Shown piece by piece: positions 30,146 through 40,503 of a DNA stretch of 64,000 nt. The DNA is taken from NCBI GenBank assembly GCA_033297075.1, contig MU858231.1, forward strand, positions 1 through 64,000. The letters run 5' to 3'. The position numbers and the translations under genes were made by a program. The notes under the pieces are model-generated. The model worked only from the letters and a program-made list of their open reading frames with translations. It did no database searches and was not told where the DNA came from. This DNA comes from Rhypophila decipiens. Lineage: Eukaryota > Ascomycota > Sordariomycetes > Sordariales > Naviculisporaceae. How positions within the stretch are numbered: position 1 is the first letter of the stretch; every line of letters starts with the position of its first letter.

Positions 30146-32778
30146 GCTGGGCCGAGTTCAGCGGTCTCCAGACCCAGCTCGAGAGCTTTGTCTTCAAGTC
30201 GGAGAAGGAACAGGGACAGAACCCCATCCCTCACCTCTGTCGGGTCTGTCGGCGACTGGGTATCCTGCGCCATGATAGCTTCACCGATGCTTCTTGGCTC
30301 AAATGGCGACCCTTGGGGACTTGGGCAGCGCTGAATACCAGGCCAAATTGCATGTTTTGTCGCCTCGTCATACACTCTCTTTCGGATGGAACCGGGCAAC
30401 GTCTTCATCCAAGACTGGAAAGACTCGACCCAGAAATCGGGACGGTCCAGCTCTACCCAGAACAGCTACCTAACGGCGAGCGATACTTGGCAGTGGAGTA
30501 TGGCTATCGTCGTGCCGGGGCTATAAGGATGGTCCGCCAGGACAACTTCACCCACGTCCTTCGCCAAGCATACCAGGCACCAGGTGGCGATATCCGACGT
30601 CTATTACAAGACCCCAATAGTCACATCTGCTCCTCGGCCGACCAGCGTGCTTCGATACCCCTCATTCGGTCATGGCTCGACGACTGTGGCACAAACCATG
30701 GTGCAAGGTGCGCCGAACTGCAAACCTCCATTCTGGGCAAGCGAACCGCCATGGACCTGTTGTTGATCGATGTTCTTGATCATTGCCTCGTCCGGGCCAC
30801 ATCGGTCGAAAGGTATTTTGCGCTCAGCTATGTTTGGGGTGATAGCCAGATGCCCAAGACATTGCGCTCCAATCTGGCTTCCCGAATGTGCCCCGGCGCT
30901 TTACCTCAAGTTCTTCCAGCAACCGTTCAAGACGCCATGATGCTCGTGAAAGAACTCGGTGAACGATATCTTTGGGCCGACGTCTTATGTATCGTGCAAG
31001 ACGATCCCTTGCAGAAACACCAAGACATCAAGCAAATGGACCTTGTGTACAGCTGTGCAACTGCGACCATTGTAGGCCTCCACGGGCATAATGCCGACGC
31101 TGGCCTGCCTGGGATCAGGCCTGCAACGCGTAAACCGCAACTGATCGAGACGACAAACTCCCCGGCCACAATACCAGGACCCACCCCAGAATTTGTGCGA
31201 CATTTCGACCGCATAGCACGGACAGATAAAGAGCAACACGAGACCCTGGTGGCCTGTCATACCATCGGCGTTCCTCTTGTCGAGGTAACAGCAATGATGA
31301 CTTGGCTTTCCGAAGCCCTCGAGCCTGGCGGACCAGGGAATCCAATACTCAGGCCCAGCCGCCCTCATACGCGCCCAGGACCAACTGCGGCGAACCAGCG
31401 AGACGCCGCTGACGACTTTATTGCCATGGTTCCCCATCCGCCGGCCTTGGAGTACGCTCTCCAGAGCTCCAGCTGGAGCACTAGAGGATGGACATTCCAG
31501 GAGCGACATCTTTCGACCAGGTGTATCTACTTTTCCTCTGACTTTGTTTATTTCCAGTGCGCAGAGGGCAGACGATGTGAGACTGGCGGCGATCTCCTCC
31601 ACTGGCCAGACATTACTCCATCGCCCTCGTACACCGATGAGAAGGAGGAACACCCAGCGACCCCGACAAATCCGTTGCTCAGCTTGGGCTCTTGTGCTGC
31701 TCCGTCTAGACCGGCAACGATGAGCACAACACACATTCCTACCGAAGGATACAAGTATAGGAGACACAGGTTCGATTTGTATCGAGAAATTGTCGAAACA
31801 TACAGCCGACGGCAGCTTTCCTTTGCCACTGATGTCCTGAACGCCTTTACCGGCGTGGCAGGGGTCCTGGAGCGCAACTTTGAGACCAGTTTTGTCTACG
31901 GCTTACCCGCTTGCTTCCTGGACCATGCACTGCTTTGGGCGCATGAATGCCCATGGGATCGGCGCTTGATGGCCGAGTTTTCCTCCTCCAGCTCTGAAAG
32001 GCTTCCGGCCAAACTCTTTCCATCCTGGTCGTGGGCCGGTTGGGCAGGGAGCGTACAGTATCTCCTCGTGACCAAAGGCGAGGGGACATACCAGCGCCAA
32101 GAGCACGAATACGCCAAATCAGAAATTTCTCACTTCCAGACCTTCCACAAAGGTGTGCTGCACGAGGTCTTTAAGGACGCAGCAAGTATGGCGGCGCGCG
32201 AAACTCGAAACCTGGGATCTTATAACCGCGAGCTAATCTTGAAAACGTACCCGCTCTATGTGGCCTACGAGGAAAGACGAACACTAAACATGTCTGGCCC
32301 TGATCTCGGTCCAGGGGTTTTGCAATTCTGGGCCGACGCCGTGGACGGTGACGCTTTCACGGTCGAGTCTCTTGATCCGGGCTATGCCATAGTTGATCGA
32401 GAGCACGGCAACGTGCCCAGCAAGCAGGCTGTTATTCGGTTGCTCGACCGCGCCAAGGTCCACTGTGGCTTGATGTTGGCATTCGAATCGAATAACGCGA
32501 GGGCTTGGCATAGACTTACCCAGGGACCGCTCGAGTGGATTGCCATATCTAGCTTTGGAGATGCCCATGATAGACGCGGTGGCTTGAGCACCATCGACGT
32601 CGAAGTCCGACCCTTTGACGAGAGGAAGTTGCCGTACAAGGGCGAGGGCAGTGGCTTGGTGAATATCATGTTGATCGAGTGGGACAATGCAGTTGCAGGA
32701 AGGATCACCATTGCTCAAGTACATGGACTTGTTTGGGAAGAGGCTTTGCCTGTTCGGAAGCATATTCGCTTAGCGTGA
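30142..32778 (+). CDS. HET-domain protein
   Basis: This intronless gene encodes 878 aa. Near residue 33 a CRVCRRLG motif is followed about 40 residues later by CMFC, the paired cysteines often seen before HET domains. The HET domain lies at about 222-330 (YFALSYVWGD, YLWADVLCIVQDD, ATATIVGLHG). Next come a disordered insert and the FPSWSWAGW segment. The C-terminus (GRITIAQVHGLVWEEA...IRLA) parallels that of the divergent gene at 25416-29378 (GERITVARIHQKAW...VRLA). The two are therefore paralogues, this one lacking the solenoid N-terminus. I place the start at 30142 because the frame is closed upstream. Confidence 0.87.
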   Translation: MSWAEFSGLQTQLESFVFKSEKEQGQNPIPHLCRVCRRLGILRHDSFTDASWLKWRPLGTWAALNTRPNCMFCRLVIHSLSDGTGQRLHPRLERLDPEIGTVQLYPEQLPNGERYLAVEYGYRRAGAIRMVRQDNFTHVLRQAYQAPGGDIRRLLQDPNSHICSSADQRASIPLIRSWLDDCGTNHGARCAELQTSILGKRTAMDLLLIDVLDHCLVRATSVERYFALSYVWGDSQMPKTLRSNLASRMCPGALPQVLPATVQDAMMLVKELGERYLWADVLCIVQDDPLQKHQDIKQMDLVYSCATATIVGLHGHNADAGLPGIRPATRKPQLIETTNSPATIPGPTPEFVRHFDRIARTDKEQHETLVACHTIGVPLVEVTAMMTWLSEALEPGGPGNPILRPSRPHTRPGPTAANQRDAADDFIAMVPHPPALEYALQSSSWSTRGWTFQERHLSTRCIYFSSDFVYFQCAEGRRCETGGDLLHWPDITPSPSYTDEKEEHPATPTNPLLSLGSCAAPSRPATMSTTHIPTEGYKYRRHRFDLYREIVETYSRRQLSFATDVLNAFTGVAGVLERNFETSFVYGLPACFLDHALLWAHECPWDRRLMAEFSSSSSERLPAKLFPSWSWAGWAGSVQYLLVTKGEGTYQRQEHEYAKSEISHFQTFHKGVLHEVFKDAASMAARETRNLGSYNRELILKTYPLYVAYEERRTLNMSGPDLGPGVLQFWADAVDGDAFTVESLDPGYAIVDREHGNVPSKQAVIRLLDRAKVHCGLMLAFESNNARAWHRLTQGPLEWIAISSFGDAHDRRGGLSTIDVEVRPFDERKLPYKGEGSGLVNIMLIEWDNAVAGRITIAQVHGLVWEEALPVRKHIRLA

Positions 32779-32799
32779 GGGTCATGTTTGGGCGATGGG

Positions 32800-33940
32800 T
32801 TAAGTTCGGTAAGGACAAGACAGGTGCGACCATCGTCTACCATGCGTGCGACCTTACCGACTTCAAGTCAACCAAACAAGTGCGCGACTCCATCCTCAAA
32901 TCCCTGCCGCCCATCGCGGGGGTGGCCAACGGGGCCATGGTCCTCCGCGACGCCTCGGTCGTGCAAATGACCTTCTCGCAGCTCTCCAACGTCCTGCGCC
33001 CCAAAGTCGAGAGCACGCTCAACCTCGACCGGCTGTTCGCCACCAAGCGCGGATCCCTCGATTGGTTCGTGGGCTTCAGCTCCATCGTCGGCACCACCGG
33101 CAACCCCGGCCAGGCCCCCTATTCCGCCGGCAACGTCCTTCTAAAGACGCTCACCCGCCAGCGGCGCGCCCGGGGTCTGCCCGGCTCGACGATTAACATC
33201 GAGGAAGTCAAACAGGACTATCATAAACGTCATCTAGGACTATTGGCCCATACACACCTTGGATTTTCTAGGTAGCTACCCACTAAAATGTCAATTTTAT
33301 ACGGCCAAATCGGCTAAATCCTAGGCCCCTACCCGTATCAGCCACAGTATATCACAAAGTAAACAACCAAGTCGAAAAAGGGGTAATTTGTACAGCTATA
33401 TTCCTAGATCTATTTAATTGAGCTAAATTGCTCAAAAATAACAGAAAAAAACCAATATATTTAATTAATCTAACGTTCAATTGAGCCGAATTGTGTGGCT
33501 AATAGGTAAAAAAGGTCAGTACCGAGGATCTAGGCGAGATCTCTGTACAAAAAATGATATTTCATAAGCTCGCACCCGAAAAATCAAATGCGGATATTTG
33601 AGGGTTAGGGTTTTGTATAGGCATTACAGTGGAAAGTAACGTTCGTGACAGTCCTGTTTGACTTCCTCTTGACATCTGCCGCATCATCGGCGTGGGGTAT
33701 ATCCAGCGGGAGAGCTCCGACGGGCGACTGACGCACGAGCAGCAGGCGAGGCTGGCTACGAGGTCGGGCACGCTGGCCATGAGCGAGCACGATCTGCATC
33801 AGGCGTTTGCCCAGGCGATTGTATATGGGAGGCCGGATTCCGGGCTGGACCCCGAGGTTATCACGGGCTTGGCGCCCATCAGTGTTGAGGAGGCCAAGGA
33901 GGCGTTCTGGGCGCCGAATGCGAGGTCTACGCGCCTCCTC
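32800..33940 (+). pseudogene. PKS ketoreductase-domain fossil
   Basis: Two plus-strand pieces (about 32800-33200 and 33677-33940) encode a fungal polyketide-synthase or PKS-NRPS ketoreductase domain. Visible motifs are PPIAGVANGAMVL, VLRPKVESTLNLDRLF, the catalytic Ser in GFSSIVG, YSAGN with catalytic Tyr and Asn, and a C-terminal part with MSEHDLHQAFAQAIVYGRPD. A 468-bp element with inverted ends splits the pieces. If the element and one 8-bp duplication are disregarded, the two frames are in register. No other PKS domain is present, so this is a stranded fragment. Its left end lies just after the HET stop codon, and its right end is antisense to the 3' end of the NACHT gene. Confidence 0.8.
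33201..33668. mobile_element. MITE-like element inside the KR fossil
   Basis: This AT-rich 468-bp segment without coding capacity is bounded by about 30-bp inverted ends. The left end begins GAGGAAGTCAAACAGGACT. The right end is its reverse complement with a few transition differences further in. It is flanked by TTAACATC (33193-33200) and TTGACATC (33669-33676), an 8-bp target duplication with one A/G difference. An 8-bp duplication fits hAT-type elements, so the class is tentative. The transition differences and AT-richness would fit repeat-induced point mutation. Confidence 0.8.
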
Positions 33941-36900
33941 TTTCCAGGAAGGTCGACATCGGGATGGCATACGCGATAGTGCCGCGTCAGGGCGTCGGGC
34001 CGGTTGAATGTCTTGTCGTCGGTGCACAAGTCGCAGCGAAGCTTTTGTTTGCGAGCGTTGTGAATGGTATCTTCGTGTCTGGTCAGGTCATGTGGTCGAG
34101 AAAAGACTACGCTACAAGGCTTTCCGGTAGAGGGATTAGTGCGGTCACATCGATATGGCCCGCCGGCCGGGTAGCGCGTGGAGGTGTTTTGATCTGTTTC
34201 GGACGCGGCGGCTAGGTGTCCGGCTCGGTGTCCTTCACTCTTATGTTTTTGGAGCATTGCAGGGGTCTCGAAGTGTTCCGCGCAGCCATGATATGTACAC
34301 GTGTATCCCCCACTGTCTACCCCGGGGCTTCCTGGAATAGGCGAGAACAGGCCTGTCTCTGGAGCTTTCAATCCAGCTTCTGGTCCATGAAGAACCATGT
34401 CCGCATCATCAAAAGTAAATGGGTGTTCTTCAAATAGGTTGTTGCGAGAAGCAGGCCAGATCGGAGACGGCATAGTATGACTCATGTGAGTTCCCGCGGA
34501 GCCAAAACTTGCTACACTTCCCTCTCTCTCATGTGAAACGTAATCGTCAAAAGCCGTGTGGTGTGGCTCATCCGACGCTTCGAGTTCCAGCGAATCGTCC
34601 AACACTCCAAAAATGGCGGCATAGGAACGGAGTGACACCTCAAGGGGAATGTCTTCCCGGAGAGCAACCCATCGGTGCCACGAATGCGTGCCATATACTC
34701 CATCGAATAGCTTAAGCGGATCTGCCCCGCATCGATATGCCAGCCAAGCGTGGGTGAAAAGTTCCGACGTGACGTAGGACAGCAGGGCGGGGTGGTCCTC
34801 TAATACCCGTGCCTGTCCGACCACTGAGAGTTGTGTTGGAGACTTGGGAAATGACTCATCGACATCCATCGTACTGACCATGAAATCTAAAACACCGGTT
34901 ATCCACAGTGTGATATCAATACCAATAACTGGACCAGAGGATTCCCGGAGCATCCTGAATGTCGGGGTTTCTGCGGACGCTGTCCCCATGCCGACGGCCC
35001 CTGGACATTCAGGATACACGTATAAGAACCGCTCGTGATTCGAGATCTGATTATCGCAGTTGTCTTTATTCGTGTCGTGGTTGAGTAGTTGTTGTGGAGT
35101 CCCATCAGCTTGGCTTTGGGTAGGTTGGTGCTGACGGGAGTCGTTTGACGCGTCGTTCAACACCTTCAACGCCGCCACATTCCGCGCCTGAACGAGAGCG
35201 TCCAATTCATGTATTCCGATGTATTTCAGGCAGGTCTCCATGATGAATATGTGCCCATTCCAGTTGTGAGCCGTGTTGCCAAGGTGGGAAAACCCAGCAT
35301 GCTCCAGGAAGAAACCCCGGACAGATTCATGTATGACTTGGACGATTCGGGACTCGCCATAATCCAGGTTCAGAGACCCGGCTCCAGCACACATCGAAAC
35401 CGATTGCACATCCAAATCGTGACCGTGTTCGGCAATCACATGTGGTCTTTTAACCTCAACCAAGCCTCTAGAGATGCTGCGGATTTGCTTCTCCAGCTGG
35501 TCATCATTCCTGGTAAAGGTGTCGGACGCGCGCCAGGCGGTCAATGAAACCGGCGCGGGCTCCTTAATAAATGCCAAGATGTGATGCCATTCATGAAGCC
35601 GGAGGGGCTTTTGCGCGAGGACCGCCCATGTGAATAGTCGGAGCGCTAAGCATCGGGTTTCTGGGGGGATTGATGACATTGTGTTTGCGTATAATGCCTC
35701 CAGCTCTGCAGGCAGGACATCAACATGTTTGAGTAGAAAGCCGATGTCATGCCCCTCATCACTTTGCCTGATCATCTCATCCACAACCAAAACCACCCAC
35801 AGGAACACGCTTCCGGATTTCTCTAGAATGATTTCTGTCAAGCGTCGCCACTCCGGTCCTTCAACGGCAACTGCAAAACGGAAGCGCCTGTCCATGTAAA
35901 GTGCGAGGTCTCCATTGTTGTGATCGTCGACGATTATATCTGGGCAATCAGCTATCGTGATAGTGGGAAAATGCCGGGTTGATATGCAGATGTGCAAAAC
36001 ACAACCCTTCTTGCGCACAGAGTTGGTGAGTTCCCACATCTGGAAGGCCAGTTCGCGTGCATCCTTGTCGCCACAAGCATCCAACCCGTCCAAGAATAAT
36101 AGGAGTTTTGATGGCCACAGATCCAAAGCCCTTTCAAATTTGTCTTTGAGCGTTGATTTTGTCCAAACGGGGTCGGGTAACTGTACTGTTGTAATAAGTC
36201 GCCGTATTGAGGACCTGCTAGTATGTCGGCTCTGGAAGACTTTTGGCAAAAGTTGATATAGCAGAGATCGATACATACCGACCGGGTCACGATCTAGAGG
36301 GTCGCCGCGAGCACCGAAAAAGAATGCCGCCGCAAGACAGTCTGATTCCGCCTCCGCCTGCAAAGCGCGCCTAAACGCTTCTTTCATCAATATCGACTTG
36401 CCTGTCCCAGGCTTCCCTCGCAACCTGAGCAGACCATGACCATTCTCCCGATTGGTTCCATGAAGCCAGCCTTGATATAGCCGATGCTCAAAGAGCCAGT
36501 GACACGTGCCTTCGGCAGGTCCATCAATGTCTTGACGCCGAGAGTCCATGCTTGGATACCGCAACGACTGAATGAAGGCCTGAGAGCCCGGTATGGATTC
36601 GACGCTGTCTGACACGGTCGTTCCGCGTTTCCGTTTTAATAAAGGTGCTTGACTAAGAGAATCTGGACGACGATGAGAGCTCGACAGCTCGGTAATCGAT
36701 TGGTAAACTGAGTGAATTTCCCCAGCCACACGGCCGTAATTGGGGTCGCTTGCTCCCCAGAATCGGCACATATTCATGTGGTTGGCGTGGATAGTTTCAG
36801 CACGTTCCCGGTGGTCCCCGATTAATGACGAATGGTCCGGAACGACCTTGTTTCCGAGGACACCAAGATTGATGCCTGTCAGGCCCATACCTTCCTGGAA

Positions 36901-37826
36901 CGTTTTGACCTTGAAACCATATTCATGCAAGAGCAAGGAGAACGATTCTTGGGCCCGCTCTAGATCGGTTGTTCTCAAGCCCAGAGCATCTAGGATAGTT
37001 GAGGTTGTCTCCATCCGCAGAGCGCTGACCAGGGACCGAGCCAGCTCGCCCATGGCAGCCAGCTCAGGACTGCCTCGATGTGGGGTACCGAGGAAGATGA
37101 TCGATGCTACCGATTCAACAATGTCGTGTGTCTCAGCATCACTGGAAGATGCTGATCTCGCAAGCATCTTGGACACAATTAGACTAACAACTAGCGTCAA
37201 GAACTTTGGGCTCACATTACCTCTTTAACTACTATTCCACCCAGACTGTGGGCAACCACTATCAAAGGTCGCTTTCTGGGCCTTGCTCGACTGAGAGAGA
37301 ATACCAGGTCCTTTCCATGAGAAAAGACGGTGTTTTTGCTAGTTGACCCTTTCAAGTATTTGGTCACACGGGTGTCGTAACCGTACACAATGATGCGGGC
37401 ATTCTTGCAATCGTGAGGGAGAAGATCCTTTGGCCAGTATATCGATGACGAGTTGGGGTCCAATTCATATTCCGCTGACATTGCTTCAGCGGGCAAGTCG
37501 CCCGGAAATGAATCCTCGTGTGACTTTTCTTTCGCCCGTCGGGGAAGGACCTTTTGCCACCCTTTAGGATTGCGAGAGCTGTCCTCATCATGGGTTGGGC
37601 CTGATTTTCCCGGAATACATTCTTTCTTCGGTCTTGAGCAGGCCCATGTCTTGTACGGGTGGCCTTGTAAACCATGGACGAGGAGAATGCTGGGGAGTAT
37701 GAAGCCGATTAGAATATTTCAGAGCACTACATTTCGGCGGCCAATGGCGACTTACTCAACAGTTGCTAGGCCACCGTTCGGGGCGTAGACGACATTTATT
37801 CCTTCCTCCCGGATGATATCCGACAT
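33799..37826 (-). CDS. esterase-NACHT-C2H2 zinc-finger NLR-like protein
   Basis: Three exons (37826-37756, 37689-37221, 37167-33799) join in phase to give 1302 aa. Introns 37690-37755 and 37168-37220 have good GT-AG signals. An alpha/beta-hydrolase-type domain comes first (DILLVHGLQGHPYKTW, catalytic-type AHSLGG, IIFLGTPHRG). A NACHT NTPase follows (Walker A GKPGTGKS at about 431-438, Walker B LLFLDGLD at about 535). Three C2H2 fingers lie at about 1135-1250, where WD, ANK or TPR repeats are more usual. The last 41 or so residues are read antisense through the PKS ketoreductase fossil, so the natural end was probably altered. By family it is an NLR-like immune or incompatibility receptor. The 5' start is the first ATG of the open frame and could extend further. 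Confidence 0.82.
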
Positions 37827-38429
37827 GGCTTTTGGTGCTTCCTTCGGGCGCGATTGCTCGGTGACGCCTTGAATCGAATGTTGAAGTGCTGGTTGCAATC
37901 TGAGTCGTGCTTTCCTCCTGCAGTCAGGTGATGCAGGTTTCCCCGCTCGAGGAGCCGCAGCAACGATCGTAGTGGCGGAATCTCCCAATCACAGCCTGGA
38001 TCGGGCGGCAGCTGAAGTACTGCTGAAGACCGCTGGTGTGGGAGATGCCGCCACAGTTTCCATAGATTAAATGTTGCGCCGGGGTGTTGCAGTCAGCAGA
38101 CTATCCTGTTTTGGGAAAATGTAAATTCTCTGAAGAGATGATTGGTCGACATAATATCCGTACTCGGTACTCCCACCGGATTCGCCCGAATTTCTCTCAA
38201 GTCGTTCGGTTTGCTAATCGGTATTACCGTCACAATTGACGATTTTAGAAGTTTGGTCGACGAAAGAGAAGAAATGACCAAGACGCAAAGGGACCCAGCC
38301 GGCGAGCCTGCTTATATGGCAGGTGCGGAGCCAAAAACTTGCCTGTACTTTCCTCTTGCGAAATGCTTGATTGCATCTCATTGCCAACGGACCAATAAGT
38401 CTGAGGCAGGTATTTACCGTCTTTTCGTT
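37827..38429. other. intergenic region
   Basis: No supported gene. Frames at 38142-38459 have no domain. Confidence 0.4.
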
Positions 38430-39014
38430 GTTCCTTCCCCCGGTCAAGTTCGAAGTTGACGACGTGGAAAGTCCCAGGATATACCCCACCAAACTTGCCT
38501 TGATCCTCTGCCGATACATGGCAGCCTGTATCCTCGACTGGCCGAAACTTGCCTCGCCCCAGACCACGCAGTTTGCAAGTGGCTAGTCAAACTCCGAGAA
38601 ACAGCCCAACAGACAGGCCGGCTCCTCAGTCCAGGTCCTCAACTCGAGAAATTCGTCAAAGATGCCGGGTCCAGCAATGTCCACCATGGAACAAGAACGA
38701 TTCGGATTCCCTCTCGGTCCGTGGCCCAAGGATCCGGCATTCAAGAACATTGGCTTGTACAACATCACGCAGCCCGAAGATGGTGTTGAAGGCTTTTCGT
38801 TGGCCTTGTTAGTCGGCCTCTTGGGGTGGAGCTCGAAGAGGTCAAGGCTGTAGTCGTCGAGGGAAGAAGGACACGAGTGTCACGAGGGATCCCAAGATCT
38901 ATCTCCAGTTTGATTTGTGAGTTTATTTGTCCCTTCTCATCTCCTTTTTCTTATTAAATGTTCAATGCCAACGTCACTTTCAGCCACGTAGTCTACGGAA
39001 AAAGGCCATTATAA
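38430..39014 (+). pseudogene. SAM methyltransferase 3' fossil (LaeA-like/TAM type)
   Basis: Successive reading frames give the ordered motifs of a fungal class I methyltransferase. These are PPVKFEVDDVES, then RYMAACILDWPKL, an LEKFVKDAG segment, FPLGPWPKDPAFKNIG and EGFSLALLVGLLGW. An EEVKAVV stretch follows, and finally HVVYGKRPL after an intron at 38917-38983 (GTGAGT...CAG). At least three frameshifts, near 38583, 38708 and 38830, separate the pieces, and the SAM-binding N-terminus is missing. It is a decayed 3' remnant. Such enzymes often sit in or regulate secondary-metabolite clusters, so the nearby PKS fossil may be related. Confidence 0.75.
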
Positions 39015-40503
39015 GGCTGGATGTTATTCTTTATAGGTCCGCAAGTGAGGAGGCTCTCCACTTAAATCCGGGGTAAAAGGACCCACCGGCATAACTTGGA
39101 CGAGTAGCCCATTCCATAAGAGCAGTTCCCAGGAAAAATGCTGTTAGTCCAATGAACTAATACGAACTTGTGTAAAAACAATGTGGTCTTGATATTTCTT
39201 TTGGAGGGGTTGGTTAAGGGTGTAGAAGTCACAATGCAAAAAAAGTTCAAAAACAACATACAACACCGGGGATTCGCTGGTCGTCACCGACCCAACTACT
39301 AGTCTGGCGGTCGCTGGCTTATCTATGGGAGAGCGGACGGGATCCCGAGTTTTCCAGCACCTATGGTCGTATGTAATAGTTCTCAACGGAATCTTGCCTA
39401 TTGTAGTGGGTGCTTGACCAACACTGGCGAAGAGCGGTGGGTGTGGACGACTGTGTCTCGAAACACTCTGTGCTACGGCGTTGAGAACTTCATGTAAATA
39501 TGCAGAGAAGTTAATAAAGGAACATCGTGACGGCGCCGAGGAAGGTGTTTGGTGGCACCAAACTCGGGCAAGTGGTCCAAGTTGCCATGGAGATAACCAT
39601 CAATATCAAAACTCCGGGGTCATCGCTTATCTTGGACAGTCATCTTTACCGCGTCTTCGCACCCCTGTTAAACATTCGCTTGGATATTTTCATTGCCTCA
39701 AGTATGTTGTGACCAGAACATCAGGGACTTTGGCCAGATGTGTATGGGATATTGACGTCCACCATGAACCCAACAAGGAGTGGAGCAAAACAATCAGGAA
39801 CCAACGCGGACAACCCTTCCATTACCAATTTTCCTGCCAGAGTGGATAGTGACATACATCTTGTTGAATCTGTTTATCCAGGCCAAGGTTCATGTACAAA
39901 AGATGAAGGGCATAAGGCTCCTGCTGCGGACGTAAGTGCCAAGGGATGGGGCCTCAAAGTCTTGTTTGCCTCACCACAGGGCGTGCTGAGAGTTTGAACC
40001 GGGTGGAAAAAGAAGTCGTAGGTGATGCAGATGATGTTGTTAAGTCTGTGGCTGCTGCTATTCCTGGGACTTCTCTAGGTGTGTTGGGACTTGGCTCGAC
40101 CGGGGAAGAAGGGTACGATGGAGGGTTTTAAAGTTCTATGTTGCCTTTGGAGATTACAATGCGGGTGGTCTTGTGTTTGGGGAGTATACGGGTAAAGATT
40201 CATTCCTGTAACTGAGTTGTTTGCGGCTTTATATCATTCATCCCTGCGTATATCGGTCTTCATTGTGTTAACAGAGCTTGTTTGAAGTATTAAAACATAC
40301 GAGGTCTGACTTTGAAGATATCTGAGCGAGAGGTGTTGATACGAAACGATTGTGTATGCCCGATACGGCACATGGCCATGAGCATCGCGACGGCCGTACC
40401 CGCATTGTCCGTTTGTCACAACATATTGTAACCCCGATGTAGCACATACCTCCAGCGGTCTTAGGTATATATAACGGAGACTATGTACAATTCTTGAGTG
40501 GTG
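39015..40503. other. gene-poor region
   Basis: Short plus-strand frames at 39481-39849, 39740-39997 and 39946-40131 have no recognisable domains. This could be further decayed sequence next to the methyltransferase fossil. I see no repeats or RNAs. Confidence 0.4.

Noticed and set aside
33692..33979. Separate 95-codon protein
   Set aside because: It is the 3' piece of the ketoreductase fossil; the apparent start is an artefact of the element insertion.
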